The notes below the pieces were generated by a model, which saw nothing but the letters and a program-made list of their open reading frames with translations, did no database searches and had not been told where the DNA came from. Source: Branchipolynoe longqiensis (Eukaryota > Annelida > Polychaeta > Phyllodocida > Polynoidae). Taken from it: DNA of 64,000 nt. Location: contig CM059199.1 in assembly GCA_030323885.1 (NCBI GenBank), positions 1 through 64,000 of the forward strand, read 5' to 3'. Below, piece after piece: positions 19,838 through 28,765 of the stretch (positions are counted from its first letter, which is position 1; each line of letters opens with the position of its first letter). A program made the translations under genes and the position numbers.

Positions 19838-21439
19838 TCAGGGGTCAGGTTCCCTCTGGGGGCAGCGAGTGTCCGGGGCCTGCGTCGACAGGGAGCGGGC
19901 GGCCAAAAAGGAGGAGGCCCGCTCCTTGGCGGGATCCGGTGAGGAGGTCCGACGAGGGTCAAGCAGGGGGGCAGCGAAGTCCTCAGGGCTGGGTGGGGTG
20001 GTGGTCGGGGTCTGGGCGGGCGTGTTGTTGAAGGCGGTGTCGTGAGGGTCGGTGGCAGAGGGTTCCTCGTGAGGCTGGGCTGGGATGTGGTCCGAGGCGT
20101 GAGGCCCGAGGTGATGATCCCCGGCTGGGACTAGGCGGCGCTGCGATCGGTGGTCGCTGGGAGGTTGTCGGTGGAGGTCGCAGGGCTGTCGGCAGTGGTG
20201 AGGGTGAGGCGCCGGGAAGGGCCCCCCGGGCCGGCTGGGGGGAGGCCGGCGGATCAAAAATCCGCTGAGGTGGGGGGGGGTCTGGCGCTCACGGGCTTGC
20301 TTGGTTATGCATCCGGCCTCGCAGTGCATAGTTAGTATGCGCCTCACGTTTGCGCAGTAGGCGCATACGTGACGGCGCTTGTCCCCCGCCTCGCCGTGGG
20401 CCTCCCCGACGGGGGCCCGATCGCACGAGGCGGGGTCGCGGTTCCAGGCCGGGCAGGGGGCCCCGTGGGTGTGCCTGTCGTAGGTGAGGCGGGCGTCGGC
20501 TTGGACTCGGGGGAGGTGTGGGCCTGGGTGTGGAGGGTCGAGTGGGCGGGCGGGGGTGCTGGCGGCTTGGTGGTCGGGCATGGCGATACACTCGACTCTC
20601 AGGAGGTTGATGGCTACTGGGTCATGCCACCCGTGGGGGAGTCGACCGTCCGCGATCCACGTGAATACGGTCTCGGAGTACCGACGGACGGTCTCCCAGG
20701 GGTAGATGAGGTTGTCCCGGGAGACTGTAAGGTGGTGGTGGTGGAGTCCCTGGGCGGAGTGGGCGGGGAAATCGGGATGGTCGATGAGGGTGAGAAGGGC
20801 GAGGGCGTACTCGTCCTTCGTTGCCTCGCCCCTCTTCACCGGGGTTCTTTCCGGCCCCCTCTGTACCAGGTCGGATGGAAATATATAGTCGACCGGGATA
20901 CCTTGGCGGCTCACGGAGCGTCGCGCCTCGGCGGAGGCCAAGATGTCCCGGACGGCGTCGGCCGCGAGGGAGGCGTGGCCGGGTGGGTTCTTCTTGGTAG
21001 GCCCGCGACGTGGTGGGCGCGGCTTGTGTAGCGAGGTGCCGGTACCTCTCGTACTCCGGGTGCGCCACCCCGGGCAGGCTCGCCTGAGGCGGCGGCGGGG
21101 GGCGGGCTGCGGCGGTGGTGCGCGCCCGAGGCGCTGGGGCGGCCGCGGCGGGGCGGGCGGCCAGGGCGGGCGGCGGGGCGGTCTCCAGGGCGTCCATCCG
21201 GGCGTGAATGTCGGCTGCAGTTGGCGCACCTCAGCGGACGTCTGGCGCTGCTCGAGGTGGATGCGCTGGAGTGCCTCGAGTATTGCCGAGATCTCGGCGC
21301 CCGAGGTGCGGTCCGAGGGCGCCGCGGGGGACGCCGGGGCGGAGGCCGGGGACTCGTCCCGCCGGGGCGTTGAAGATGGCCCCGGGGTGCGGGGGGCGGC
21401 CCGGGAGCCCTTCCGTCCTCGTCCCTTCCCTCGAGGCAT
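19838..21439 (-). CDS. Gag-like protein with zinc-knuckle-like cluster, frameshifted
   Basis: An open frame of 533 codons starts at an ATG in strong Kozak context. Residues 1-45 are basic/proline-rich (MPRGKGRGRKGSR). About 45-75 is a heptad-like helix (ISAILEALQRIHLEQRQ). A proline/arginine linker follows. About 160-290 is a globular region (LLTLIDHPDF, VRRYSETVFTWIADGRLP, INLLRVECIAM). A Cys/His cluster of the form CPAWN-x5-C ... HVCAYC-x9-MHCEAGC comes next, then a disordered proline-rich tail. This order of helix, globular region and CPxWN/HxCxYC cluster recalls ORF1/Gag of DIRS-like and related retroelements. In the linker, between about 21225 and 20990, the likely true frame shifts: the coiled-coil pattern continues in another frame as IHARMDALET and VAHPEYERYRHLATQAA before returning. 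The gene has therefore probably suffered two compensating indels. Length in GC-rich DNA alone would be weak evidence, because stop codons are rare there. Confidence 0.55.
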   Translation of the reverse strand: MPRGKGRGRKGSRAAPRTPGPSSTPRRDESPASAPASPAAPSDRTSGAEISAILEALQRIHLEQRQTSAEVRQLQPTFTPGWTPWRPPRRPPWPPAPPRPPQRLGRAPPPQPAPRRRLRRACPGWRTRSTRGTGTSLHKPRPPRRGPTKKNPPGHASLAADAVRDILASAEARRSVSRQGIPVDYIFPSDLVQRGPERTPVKRGEATKDEYALALLTLIDHPDFPAHSAQGLHHHHLTVSRDNLIYPWETVRRYSETVFTWIADGRLPHGWHDPVAINLLRVECIAMPDHQAASTPARPLDPPHPGPHLPRVQADARLTYDRHTHGAPCPAWNRDPASCDRAPVGEAHGEAGDKRRHVCAYCANVRRILTMHCEAGCITKQARERQTPPHLSGFLIRRPPPSRPGGPFPAPHPHHCRQPCDLHRQPPSDHRSQRRLVPAGDHHLGPHASDHIPAQPHEEPSATDPHDTAFNNTPAQTPTTTPPSPEDFAAPLLDPRRTSSPDPAKERASSFLAARSLSTQAPDTRCPQREPDP

Positions 21440-21760
21440 GGTGTAGCGTGAGGTGGAGCAGCAATCCGAGGTGGACCCAAACAGGGAAAAGGAGAGAGCT
21501 GGAAGGCGGCAGGAGGGCGAGTGCCTGAGGGAGGCCGGGGGGCGACCTTATAAGGGAAGGGGGGCGGGCGACAGCAGGTGAGGTGTGAATGCTGCCGGCC
21601 CGGGGGAGGGCGAGAGGTGGCGAGCAGCGGGCGTCGGGTGAGGCGCGAATGCTGCGCGACAGGGCGGGGGGAGGTGGCGGCGCGCGGCGGCGTCGGGCGA
21701 GGTGAGGGGTGGCGGGAGAGGGCGGGGCGCGGGAGGGTCTCTTCCTCTCCTCGCATCAAA

Positions 21761-21779
21761 CGTAATGCTACGCATTACG
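21761..21779. repeat. 8-bp hairpin at the 5' end of the GC-rich insertion
   Basis: CGTAATGC, loop TAC, GCATTACG, three bases inside the right border. It may be a terminal structure of the element. Confidence 0.65.
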
Positions 21780-21782
21780 ACC

Positions 21783-22088
21783 AAACAGAAAACCATGTCA
21801 CTGTGGCAGCATTAAGGGCGGTTGATGTATTGAACTCCCAACATCTCCCGCCCAACCACTGCAGGGATAAATAGTTTTGTGCCTGTCTGGACATGTTCTT
21901 GCTGGTGTGAGACCTCTATTTGCTCCCCGAGAGAGTGCCACTGGTAACTTGCGAAAGCCAGCAGCACTTCAACACTTTTGCAGGCAGATTTCATCAAATG
22001 TTACAGAGAGCTAAATGGAGAGCGACAGTCAAGTAATGAAAGCAGTCTTTGTCGCATCGCGACTGACAGCATGATGATGATGATGATG
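21783..22088 (+). mobile_element. Right part of LINE-tailed composite repeat
   Basis: Co-linear with 48528-48852. It ends in the LINE terminal sequence (GAGCTAAATGGAGAGCGACA, GAAAGCAGTCTTTGTCGCAT) and a (GATGAT)n tail. The same end follows the LINE reverse-transcriptase fragment at 51690-52135. Confidence 0.8.
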
Positions 22089-22437
22089 AGTCCGATGAAA
22101 ACATCAAATTTTCAAAACTAAACCAATTATCTAGATTTGATACTACAAATCGAACTTAGATACTGATAGACACAATTAGTAAACATGTGTTGCCACATAG
22201 GATGGAATACTGAGTCAATTTAATCGAATATGTTCCAGCCGAAACCAATGGTGTCAGCATTCTGTCAAGCATGCCCAAATTTATTTAGCATATTTGCGCT
22301 TCAAATATCTCAAAAGTTAGCCATTTAACATGAAAGCCACTTCAAACTGAAGTAAGGGAGATTGTAACAATCAACCTAATGTGGTTATCGCAGAAAATTA
22401 CCAAAACTCAAAACCATCGGACCGTGCAACTTTAAGC
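22088..22437 (+). mobile_element. MITE-T copy
   Basis: GAGTCCGATGAAAACATCAA to CCATCGGACCGTGCAACTTTAA. The left terminus has lost its first bases at the LINE tail. Confidence 0.75.
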
Positions 22438-22472
22438 AACAATTAATCGAGCAGTCGACAATATCCTCATAA

Positions 22473-23023
22473 GCCGTGTTTACACGGGGAATTGTGAAAC
22501 GATGTAGACAAAGCGATTCATATGAAGCGTTTTGGAAGCGTGTTTACACGGCGGAGTTTGAAAGTGTGTCGGCGCCGGGAACAAGCAGGCGCCTGTAGCC
22601 AGCAAGCAATGCTATTTGTTTAGTTTACACACGTCGATTCGACTCCGATGTAGCTGCTACGTTAATATCGCTTGGAATTTACGGTTAATTTAATTAAATA
22701 TCATTATTTGAGTCTGTAATTCTGTTAAATATGATCGCATTCACTAGATTTCGGCGTAATCGGGCCCTAACACTGCCGGGCACCAGCGATTAGTTACTGC
22801 TCCCCCTGTTCCCGGCACGCACTACTATTTTATACTATCGCCGCCCGGGAACAAGCTGAATCGCTTCAAATAAACCACCTCCCGAGGTGGTATAGATGAG
22901 GCGTTTCATATGAATCGATTCAGCCCTAAAACACCACAGAGCCGCGTTTACATGCCAAATGTGAGTCGATCTAGGCAAGTGGGGTTCATATGAAACGTTT
23001 TAAATCGCCCGTGTAAACGGGGC
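22473..23023. mobile_element. PIF/Harbinger-like element, TAA duplication
   Basis: TAA|GCCGTGTTTACACGGGG and CCCGTGTAAACGGGGC|TAA are inverted with a perfect TAA duplication. The interior holds GATTCATATGAAGCGTTT-like words in both orientations and a core (TAATTCTGTTAAATATGATC) shared with 6935-7010. Confidence 0.65.
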
Positions 23024-23289
23024 TAATGTTCACATAGCATGCTCAAGTTTACTTGCCCCGTCATGCATACAACCTCTGCCTTTGACCATATATCGCATGA
23101 AAATTCCCAAATTTTCTCCAGGCACATCTCCCCCCGCCCCATGCACGCAATCGCATAAACCATGTTTGCTTGTTGGTTTTTGTCTTTTGTTTGTATTTTT
23201 TTGTTGGTTTTGGGGTGTGTTTTTTGGAGGGAGTGGTCTTGGCAACATCCAAAGTCATGAGGAAGGCAGTGCCGGATTTAGATGGAGAG

Positions 23290-23430
23290 GTTGGTTGGTT
23301 GTTGGAGTTTTACGTCCTGGCAACATATATGGTCATATCAGGATGGGTACCGACTTGTGACAGTGCGCACTCGTGGTGACTTTATAGTCCTGCCCCACTA
23401 GGAGACCAGGCCACCAGCACCATGACCTGC
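23290..23430 (-). mobile_element. SINE-A 3' half
   Basis: GTTGGTTGGTTGTTGGAGTT to CAGCACCATGACCTGC. Truncated before the head. 23026-23286 is T/G-rich with nothing recognised. Confidence 0.75.
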
Positions 23431-23524
23431 AATAAGTAATGAGGATGAGGTACATTAAATCATTTTATGTTTGCATGAAAAGGTTTTAGTTGTTGGTTTA
23501 GGATTTCCAATTCAGTAGATACTG

Positions 23525-23835
23525 AATTGGAACAGGGGTAGGACAGGGATGGGACAGGTGTAGGCCAGTGGTGGGACAGGGGTAGGACAGGGGTTGGACA
23601 GGGATAGGACAGGTGTGGGACAAGTGTGGTACAGGGGTGCGACAGGGATGGGACAGGTGTTTGACAGGTGGGACAGAGGAGGGGCAAGGGTAGGACAGGG
23701 ATGGGATAGGTGTAGGACAGGTGTGGGACAGGGGAGGGACAGGAGTGGGACAGGGGTGGGACAGGGGTGGGGTAGGCGAGGGACAGTGGAGGGGCAGGGA
23801 TGGGGCAGCGGAGGGGTAGGTGTGGGACAGAAGAT
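23525..23835. repeat. GGACAGGGGT-type 10-bp minisatellite
   Basis: About 30 degenerate units of GGGACAGGGGTA/GGACAGGTGT on the plus strand. Open frames here are by-products of the repeat. Confidence 0.85.
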
Positions 23836-24069
23836 GACACTAGATTACGCTTTTGTCCTTAGGGCCTGACATGCACCTTAGCCTGAGTTCGCAGCAAGCA
23901 AGATAAAAATGTCACTCTGATACATAATGGTATTAAGGCAGTTCTCCCACTTGAGGTCATAATACTCAGATTTAAGCGAATCAGATTAATCAATAGGAAC
24001 TACTGCTGAACTTGTTAAAGCTACCTATTCCGACGAAAGCCGCACATTTTTTCTAAACCAAAACACTTA

Positions 24070-24709
24070 AGCCCCAGTCAGACCTCACCGGATTGAAGAA
24101 CCGGACAGAAACCGGACACTGCCCGGCGAATTACGGCAATGTATGGTTTATATACGGTTGGCGTCCGGCATGTCCGTTATGTGTCCAGTGGTGTCCGGTG
24201 GTGTCCGGAGGTGTCCGGTACAAGTTTTGAACATGCACAAAACTTGTACTGGACACCACCGGACTGAAGTGTATGGTTGGTGTCCGTTTTAAGTCCGTTT
24301 AGTCCGTTTTGTCCTGTTCATGTCCGTTACCCATCCGTTACGTCTCCGGTTTGCTTCCTGCAGAGTCCGTTGACTGTGCTGCGGGAATTCGGTCCATCGT
24401 TTTTTTATCTGTTTTCGGCGTGTCTGTGATCAGTCCGGTAGGTGTCCGGTCGGTGTCCGGTCCGTTCGTTTGACATTCGGTTTTTCGGTTAACGAGTGCT
24501 TGTCCGTTGTTATCTGGTGTCATCCGTTTATCGTCCGTTCATCGTCCGTTCATCGTCCGTTTATCATCCTGTGGTTATTCCTTAATGTACATTCCTTGTC
24601 CTTTGAAAGCACAACATTTTGATACACTTCGACACCGGACACCAACGGACTACACAATTCTTTGTCCGGTGGTGTCCGGTACTCAGTCCGGTAAGGTCTA
24701 ACTGGGCCT
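24070..24709. mobile_element. PIF/Harbinger-like element, TTA duplication
   Basis: TTA|AGCCCCAGTCAGACCTCACC and GGTAAGGTCTAACTGGGCCT|TTA are inverted, inserted in a MITE-T. The interior is almost entirely GTCCGGTGGTGTCCGG/CCGGACACC words. No coding capacity. Confidence 0.65.
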
Positions 24710-25034
24710 TTACCTAGAAGTTACATATCCAAGTTAGATACTGGTGCAGATATAAGGCATGTACTGCGGCATAGAAGGCACATTTAATATATCCTGTTAC
24801 TGCTGGATCCTATGAAGTCAGAATTGTGACATGCTTGCCAAAGATAATTGTGCATGCACTTATTAAGCATGTGTTGCTGCATAGGAGGGAAAGCAAAGTA
24901 AATTTAACAGCACGGATTACTCCTGAAGCACACCAAAAATAAGTGTTCACGTGTTCACTTCAACATGTATCCAATGTTAGCCATTTATAATGAAAGTTAA
25001 ATCGAACAAAGATAAGACAGATTATAATTAACTT

Positions 25035-25262
25035 ACTTACAGATTAACTTACAGATCCTCTTCTGGCTGATCTAGGCTCCAGCTCGTTATGGTAAAACAC
25101 TAATCTTTTGCACACACAAAAGGAGGTGGATGGAGCCTTAACGTCATACAATTGTGGGTGTCCTCTCCAATGTCTATCCAGCCTTCTCTCAAATGCCTCT
25201 ACCATTGCCGCTTTAACCTAACCAGTTGGTCTGGGAGACTGTTCCATGGATTAACCTAATAT
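25035..25262 (-). pseudogene. LINE (non-LTR retrotransposon) C-terminal fragment
   Basis: Minus-strand translation gives NPWNSLPDQLV and, in the next frame, AFERRLDRHWRGHPQLYDV. This is the WNxLPxxVVxAxxxxxFxxRLDxHW tail typical of non-LTR retrotransposon polyproteins and is also seen at 51232-51617. A stop and a frameshift separate the two blocks. Only the last 70 or so codons remain. Confidence 0.65.
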
Positions 25263-25420
25263 ATTGATGTCAAGAAAGATGACAGAAAATCAAAACCTAT
25301 AAAGAAGCAGTGCAGGGCGCATGCTTGGTGATGGTGGAGTTATCTTAACTTGCCGCCTCCAGGGCTATGCTGGGAGGAGAGTGTGCAGATGACACCTGCT
25401 GTAGAACTGGCGCCCAACTA

Positions 25421-25916
25421 CAGTATAACCCCGTTGAACCAAACTTGAAGGGACCCTAGAAATTTGTTTGGATTAACCGATCATTGGTTTAACCGAGCTT
25501 TGACTTTGACTTGGCTTTGGCAAAAACAGGGGTGCATTATGAATGTACAAGGTATGTGGACACTATGATTATTGTTTTTTTTATGTATATACAGTTTAAC
25601 CCCATTAAACCAACCTCGGTTAAATCAAACGATCGGTTAATCCAAAAAATGTTCGGCGACCTGGCAAAATACTACCAATTATTATATAAAAAAGTCTCAG
25701 ATGACCTTAAAACCACATGAAAGTTTGGTTTAACTGTACCGAAAGTGGCCTGGGGCCGACAATTTTGTTTGGATTAAATATTACTTTGGATTAACCGACT
25801 TTGGTTTAACCAACTTTTTTATATGATAAATGGTAGCATTTTGCCGGGCCACCGAAAAAGATTTGGATTAACCGAGCGTTTGGTTTAACCGAGCTTGGTT
25901 TAACGGGGTTGTACTG
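25421..25916. mobile_element. Tc1/pogo-like MITE with a nested second terminus
   Basis: TA|CAGTATAACCCCGTTGAACC and GGTTTAACGGGGTTGTACTG|TA are inverted with TA flanks. A second start, TA|CAGTTTAACCCCATTAAACC at 25592, indicates a nested copy. GGTTTAACCGAG words recur inside. The CAGT terminus and TA duplication fit the Tc1/mariner/pogo group. Confidence 0.65.
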
Positions 25917-25957
25917 TATCAGCTAAAGCTGCATAGTCCGATAAAAACATAACATTT

Positions 25958-26516
25958 GAGGACTGCAGACGAAAACACCTCTAAGCACCAATTCATTGGT
26001 TATTGGAGTTTTACATCCTGGCAACATGTAAGGTAATTTCAGGACGGGTCCCGACTTGTGACAATGCGCACTCATAGCAACTTTATAGTGCTGCTCCACT
26101 GGGAGACCAGGCCACTAGCACCAGTCAGATTATCCTGTTACCGAGCCAACCAGTCCTTGCCGTATCCTAATAATGCTGAGCGCCTGGCTAGGAAGTGACA
26201 AGTATTCATTTTTAAGTCATAGATTTGACTCGACCCGGGTTCCACGATCTACCAAAACAGGAGACAGACGCTCAACTCATTCAACCATCCCGTCTGGTCA
26301 ACACCAATCCAAAAATTGAAATAAACATTGTAGTGAAACCCTCAAAAGGTTATTTTTTCATCATTTCTGTTGTTTTTGTTTGTTCATTGCTCTATCATCA
26401 TTTGATCACAAGCAAAATGGAATTAGTGAGCATTAAAATTACCTTTATGTAAAAAATCTGTTATTTTAATTAAATTTGTGGATTGGTGTTCACGAGGTTT
26501 TGAGCTTGATCTCTTA
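25958..26516 (+). mobile_element. MITE-D copy interrupted by a SINE-A
   Basis: Left GAGGACTGCAGACGAAAACA and right TGGTGTTCACGAGGTTTTGA then GCTTGATCTCTTA are inverted termini. Flanking ATTT at both sides is compatible with a 4-bp duplication in the MITE-T. Confidence 0.6.
25993..26301 (-). mobile_element. SINE-A inside the MITE-D
   Basis: GTTATTGGAGTTTTACATCC to CCATCCCGTCTGGTCA. CACCAAT flanks it at 25986-25992 and 26302-26308. Part of the body before the head is deleted. Confidence 0.8.
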
Positions 26517-26633
26517 ATTTTCAGAACCAAAACAATTATCTAAATTTGAACCTGTAAATTCAGCTCAGATACTGGTACACCTATTACGAATTTAGTGCTA
26601 CATAGAAAGGTATGCTACATTTTTTTTTTCGGT

Positions 26634-26935
26634 CCATTAGTTGTTTAAGCAGGGGAAATTTCAGTCATAGACGACTGGTCTTCCTCATTCCACTGCTGGT
26701 CGATAGAAAGCCCGAGCCTACACTTTTACCGACCCAAGGGATTTTTAACCTCCCACACCACATAGACATGGTATGAGAGCAACCGGCCTTTGATGACGCT
26801 GTAAGTTATACACAGCGGTGGAAATCCAAATTGGCAGAGCTGGGGGCACGGGGAATCGAACCGCCAACCCTCAGATTAGGAGTCTGACCTAGAAAAAAGT
26901 CAGACACTCTAACCACTCCACCACAGAGAATGCCA
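26634..26935 (-). mobile_element. SINE-C copy with tRNA-like head
   Basis: The complement of the 40147-40455 copy: AAGCCCGAGCCTACACTTTT, CCTCCCACACCACATAGACA, then a head with TCGAACCGCCAACCCTCAG (B box) and ACACTCTAACCACTCCACCA (A box). Confidence 0.8.
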
Positions 26936-26937
26936 CA

Positions 26938-26965
26938 GGTTCTAGTAAATTAATTTACTAGAACC
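26938..26965. repeat. Perfect 28-bp palindrome next to the SINE-C
   Basis: GGTTCTAGTAAATT followed by its exact complement, with no loop. The right arm belongs to the MITE-T body. Confidence 0.8.
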
Positions 26966-27354
26966 TATTTCTGCTGATGCCTATGAGGTCAGCGTTTTGA
27001 CAAGCATGCCAACATTAATTTGGGATTGTTTCCACTTCAAATATCTCCGAAGTTAACCATTTCAAAGCAAAGTTACTTCAAACTAAAATAAGGTAAATTA
27101 TAATTATCATCCTAATATATTTATATCAGAAAATTACAGAAACCCAAAACCATCGGACTAGGTAACTTTAACGATTGGATAGCCGACTGGGAGTAGCACT
27201 GGGGACCAGTGTGTGTGACACTGAGCGCGGATCAGCCAGTGTAGTGTGATGAGATATTAGGTGGAAATGAGAGATTGCGACTCTTCAGCAGAGAGGAGCT
27301 GAGTAAGGATTGCAACAACTTTTAATCTGGTATTTAATGTGCTTATCTTACAAG

Positions 27355-27492
27355 GTGGAATGGAGAAATGAGTTCAGCACCCACATCCTGTGTGGCGTTT
27401 GTGAGATTCAAATCCTGGATTTGAAGCGTAATTTACAACGCGAACAAGGAGCCCATGTTATAGAATTTTTAATGAAACAAGTTGATATGATA
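27355..27492 (+). CDS. Candidate internal exon, unidentified
   Basis: GCTTATCTTACAAG precedes 27355 and GTGAGT follows 27492. The 138 bases are open in phase 0 (46 codons) with a natural composition: WRNEFSTHILCGVCEIQILD, then KRNLQREQGAHVIEFLMKQ. No repeat match in the window. The acceptor's pyrimidine tract is moderate. I do not recognise a family. It could also be a fragment of an unrecognised element. Confidence 0.35.
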
Positions 27493-27499
27493 GTGAGTA

Positions 27500-27884
27500 C
27501 AGTAGAGAAGTGTAATTTTTGATCGAAGTGAATGTTCAGGAATGTTCGACTCAGGCCCTCAACCCCACGTGTTTGAATGTTTGTTAGAAGGGTTGGGTGG
27601 GCGGCTTAGTTGAGTTGAGTTGTTGAGTTGCTCGTCTGGCTGCTGGGGTGGAAGTGAAGCTTGGATGCTCCCTGATTTGCGAGGAGGGGTTTGTGACGTC
27701 AGAGTCTCGTGAGATGGGGTGGTGAAGTCAGAGTCTCATGAGGGTGGTTCTGGGCGAGACCGATAGGGGGGCTGGTTGGAGGATTGAAACCCAGGTGGCG
27801 CCACCATAGGGCTCCCTGTTCGCGCGCAAATTACCCATGTTGGCGAACCACCATCAACAATTGATTCAAGGTAGTGAGTGACCT
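27500..27884. other. No feature recognised
   Basis: Contains TTGAGTTGAGTTGTTGAGTT microrepeats and unassigned sequence. Confidence 0.45.
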
Positions 27885-27887
27885 TAA

Positions 27888-28140
27888 GGCAGCTGTCACA
27901 CCTGGCCGGATTGAGCAATGGGCAGAATTGTCTAGTCCGGTGGGTTTTGGACGTGATAAGTATCAAAATGTATTAAAATGTGTCAAAATGTTGCGATATC
28001 GGGTCAAAGGATGCTGGACGAAGATACATGAAGCGGACATGAGACGGACATGAAACGGACATGAACGGATAGCCAACGGACAAAACAAACTCAAACCGGA
28101 CAAGAAATGTAGACGTCAATCCATTCCATAAATTCCGGAT
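27888..28140. mobile_element. PIF-like element, left end and interior only
   Basis: TAA|GGCAGCTGTCACACCTGGCC is a terminus of the same style as 24070. GACGGACATGAAACGGACAT-type words follow. No right terminus is seen before the RNase H fossil. Confidence 0.4.
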
Positions 28141-28560
28141 TAACTCTGCATTTCGAAAGAAGATTAGTTGGTCGTTGAATTACATTGATTCATTTAATGG
28201 TTATAATAAAATTCTCAGTAATCACGCTGAAACTTTATCAGTTTATTCAGACGCCTCGAACACTGGTTTCGGCGCATTGCATCAGCATGATTGGTGTGTA
28301 GGTTTTTTTTTCACAGCAAATCCGGTCCTTACCGTCTATCCCACCATCTTGCTTCTTCGGACAATGCTTGCAATGATGCTCACATAAATGTACGCGAAAT
28401 GTGGTCAGTTGTTGCTGCCACCGACTGCTGGTGCGAATTATGGGTCAATAAGAATATTGTCTTTGTAACTGATAGCACGACTGTGCGCGCAGCCATAAAT
28501 AGTGGTAAATCTGCTAACCCTATTATAATGAACTGGCTGAAGAAACTCTTTATATATATA
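28141..28560 (+). pseudogene. DIRS-like retroelement RNase H fragment
   Basis: The first frame (from about 28145) gives NYIDSFNG and SVYSDASNTGFGALHQHDW, with the catalytic SDAS motif. After the T run at about 28302 the frame changes and gives HINVREMWSVVAATDCWCEL (second acidic residue), VFVTDSTTVRAAINSGKS (third) and NPIIMNWLKKLF. The order SDAS-x-GxGA, HINxxE, TDSxxV and NPIIMxWLxxLF is that of the RNase H domain of DIRS-type and related retrotransposons. It is a pseudogene, broken by at least one frameshift, with no reverse transcriptase upstream, and cut by a TA microsatellite at 28561. BEL or Ty3 origin is less likely but not excluded. Confidence 0.65.
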
Positions 28561-28608
<48 letters not shown>

Positions 28609-28733
28609 AGAAGGACAACAACTAATTTTTTTTTTTTTTTTTTTTACCGGTAGCCTATATTTTGCTGCCCTGACGCAAATAAAGTCGCCTACCCATCACC
28701 GCCTCTTGTCTCTCTCTTGCCGTAGCCCAACTT

Positions 28734-28765
<32 letters not shown>

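Larger units (their letters stand above)
19493..21782 (-). mobile_element. GC-rich 2.29-kb insertion carrying a gag-like gene (non-autonomous, possibly tyrosine-recombinase retroelement)
   Basis: The borders are fixed by comparison with the uninterrupted repeat at 48402-48852: left ...CAAACCCT|GATGCGCGAAAAGG, right ...GCATTACGACC|AAACAGAAAACC. No target duplication is visible. On the minus strand it is laid out like a transcript: about 340 bases of leader, an ORF starting in the context CACCATGCC, and about 345 bases of trailer with AATAAA. GATGCG at the left border and CGCATC at 21752-21757 are inverted. An 8-bp hairpin sits at 21761-21779. There is no poly(A) tail, reverse transcriptase, integrase or recombinase. 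Lack of duplication is a trait of DIRS/Ngaro/Crypton-type integration, but a chimeric or deleted element is equally possible. Confidence 0.7.
24017..25300 (+). mobile_element. MITE-T copies interrupted by a PIF-like element and a LINE fragment
   Basis: The left terminus TTAAAGCTACCTATTCCGAC at 24017 is cut at 24069 by the element at 24070-24709. The body resumes (CATATCCAAGTTAGATACTG). The right portion (CCTAATATATTGATGTCAAG, AGAAAATCAAAACC) lies beyond the LINE fragment at 25035-25262. Confidence 0.6.
25922..27172 (+). mobile_element. MITE-T copy hosting three further insertions
   Basis: The left end TAAAGCTGCATAGTCCGATA at 25924 and right end CATCGGACTAGGTAACTTTAA near 27172 enclose a MITE-D (25958-26516, itself containing a SINE-A) and a SINE-C (26634-26935). 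Body blocks between them (CAATTATCTAAATTTGAACC, CAAGCATGCCAACATTAATT) stay in MITE-T order. Confidence 0.7.

Noticed and set aside
19550..21796. Overlapping long frames on both strands in the GC-rich segment
   Set aside because: Stops are rare in GC-rich DNA. Only the minus-strand frame starting at 21439 has a good start context and ordered domains; others were left out as shadows.
23460..23840. 126-codon minus-strand frame
   Set aside because: Translation of the GGACAGGGGT minisatellite.
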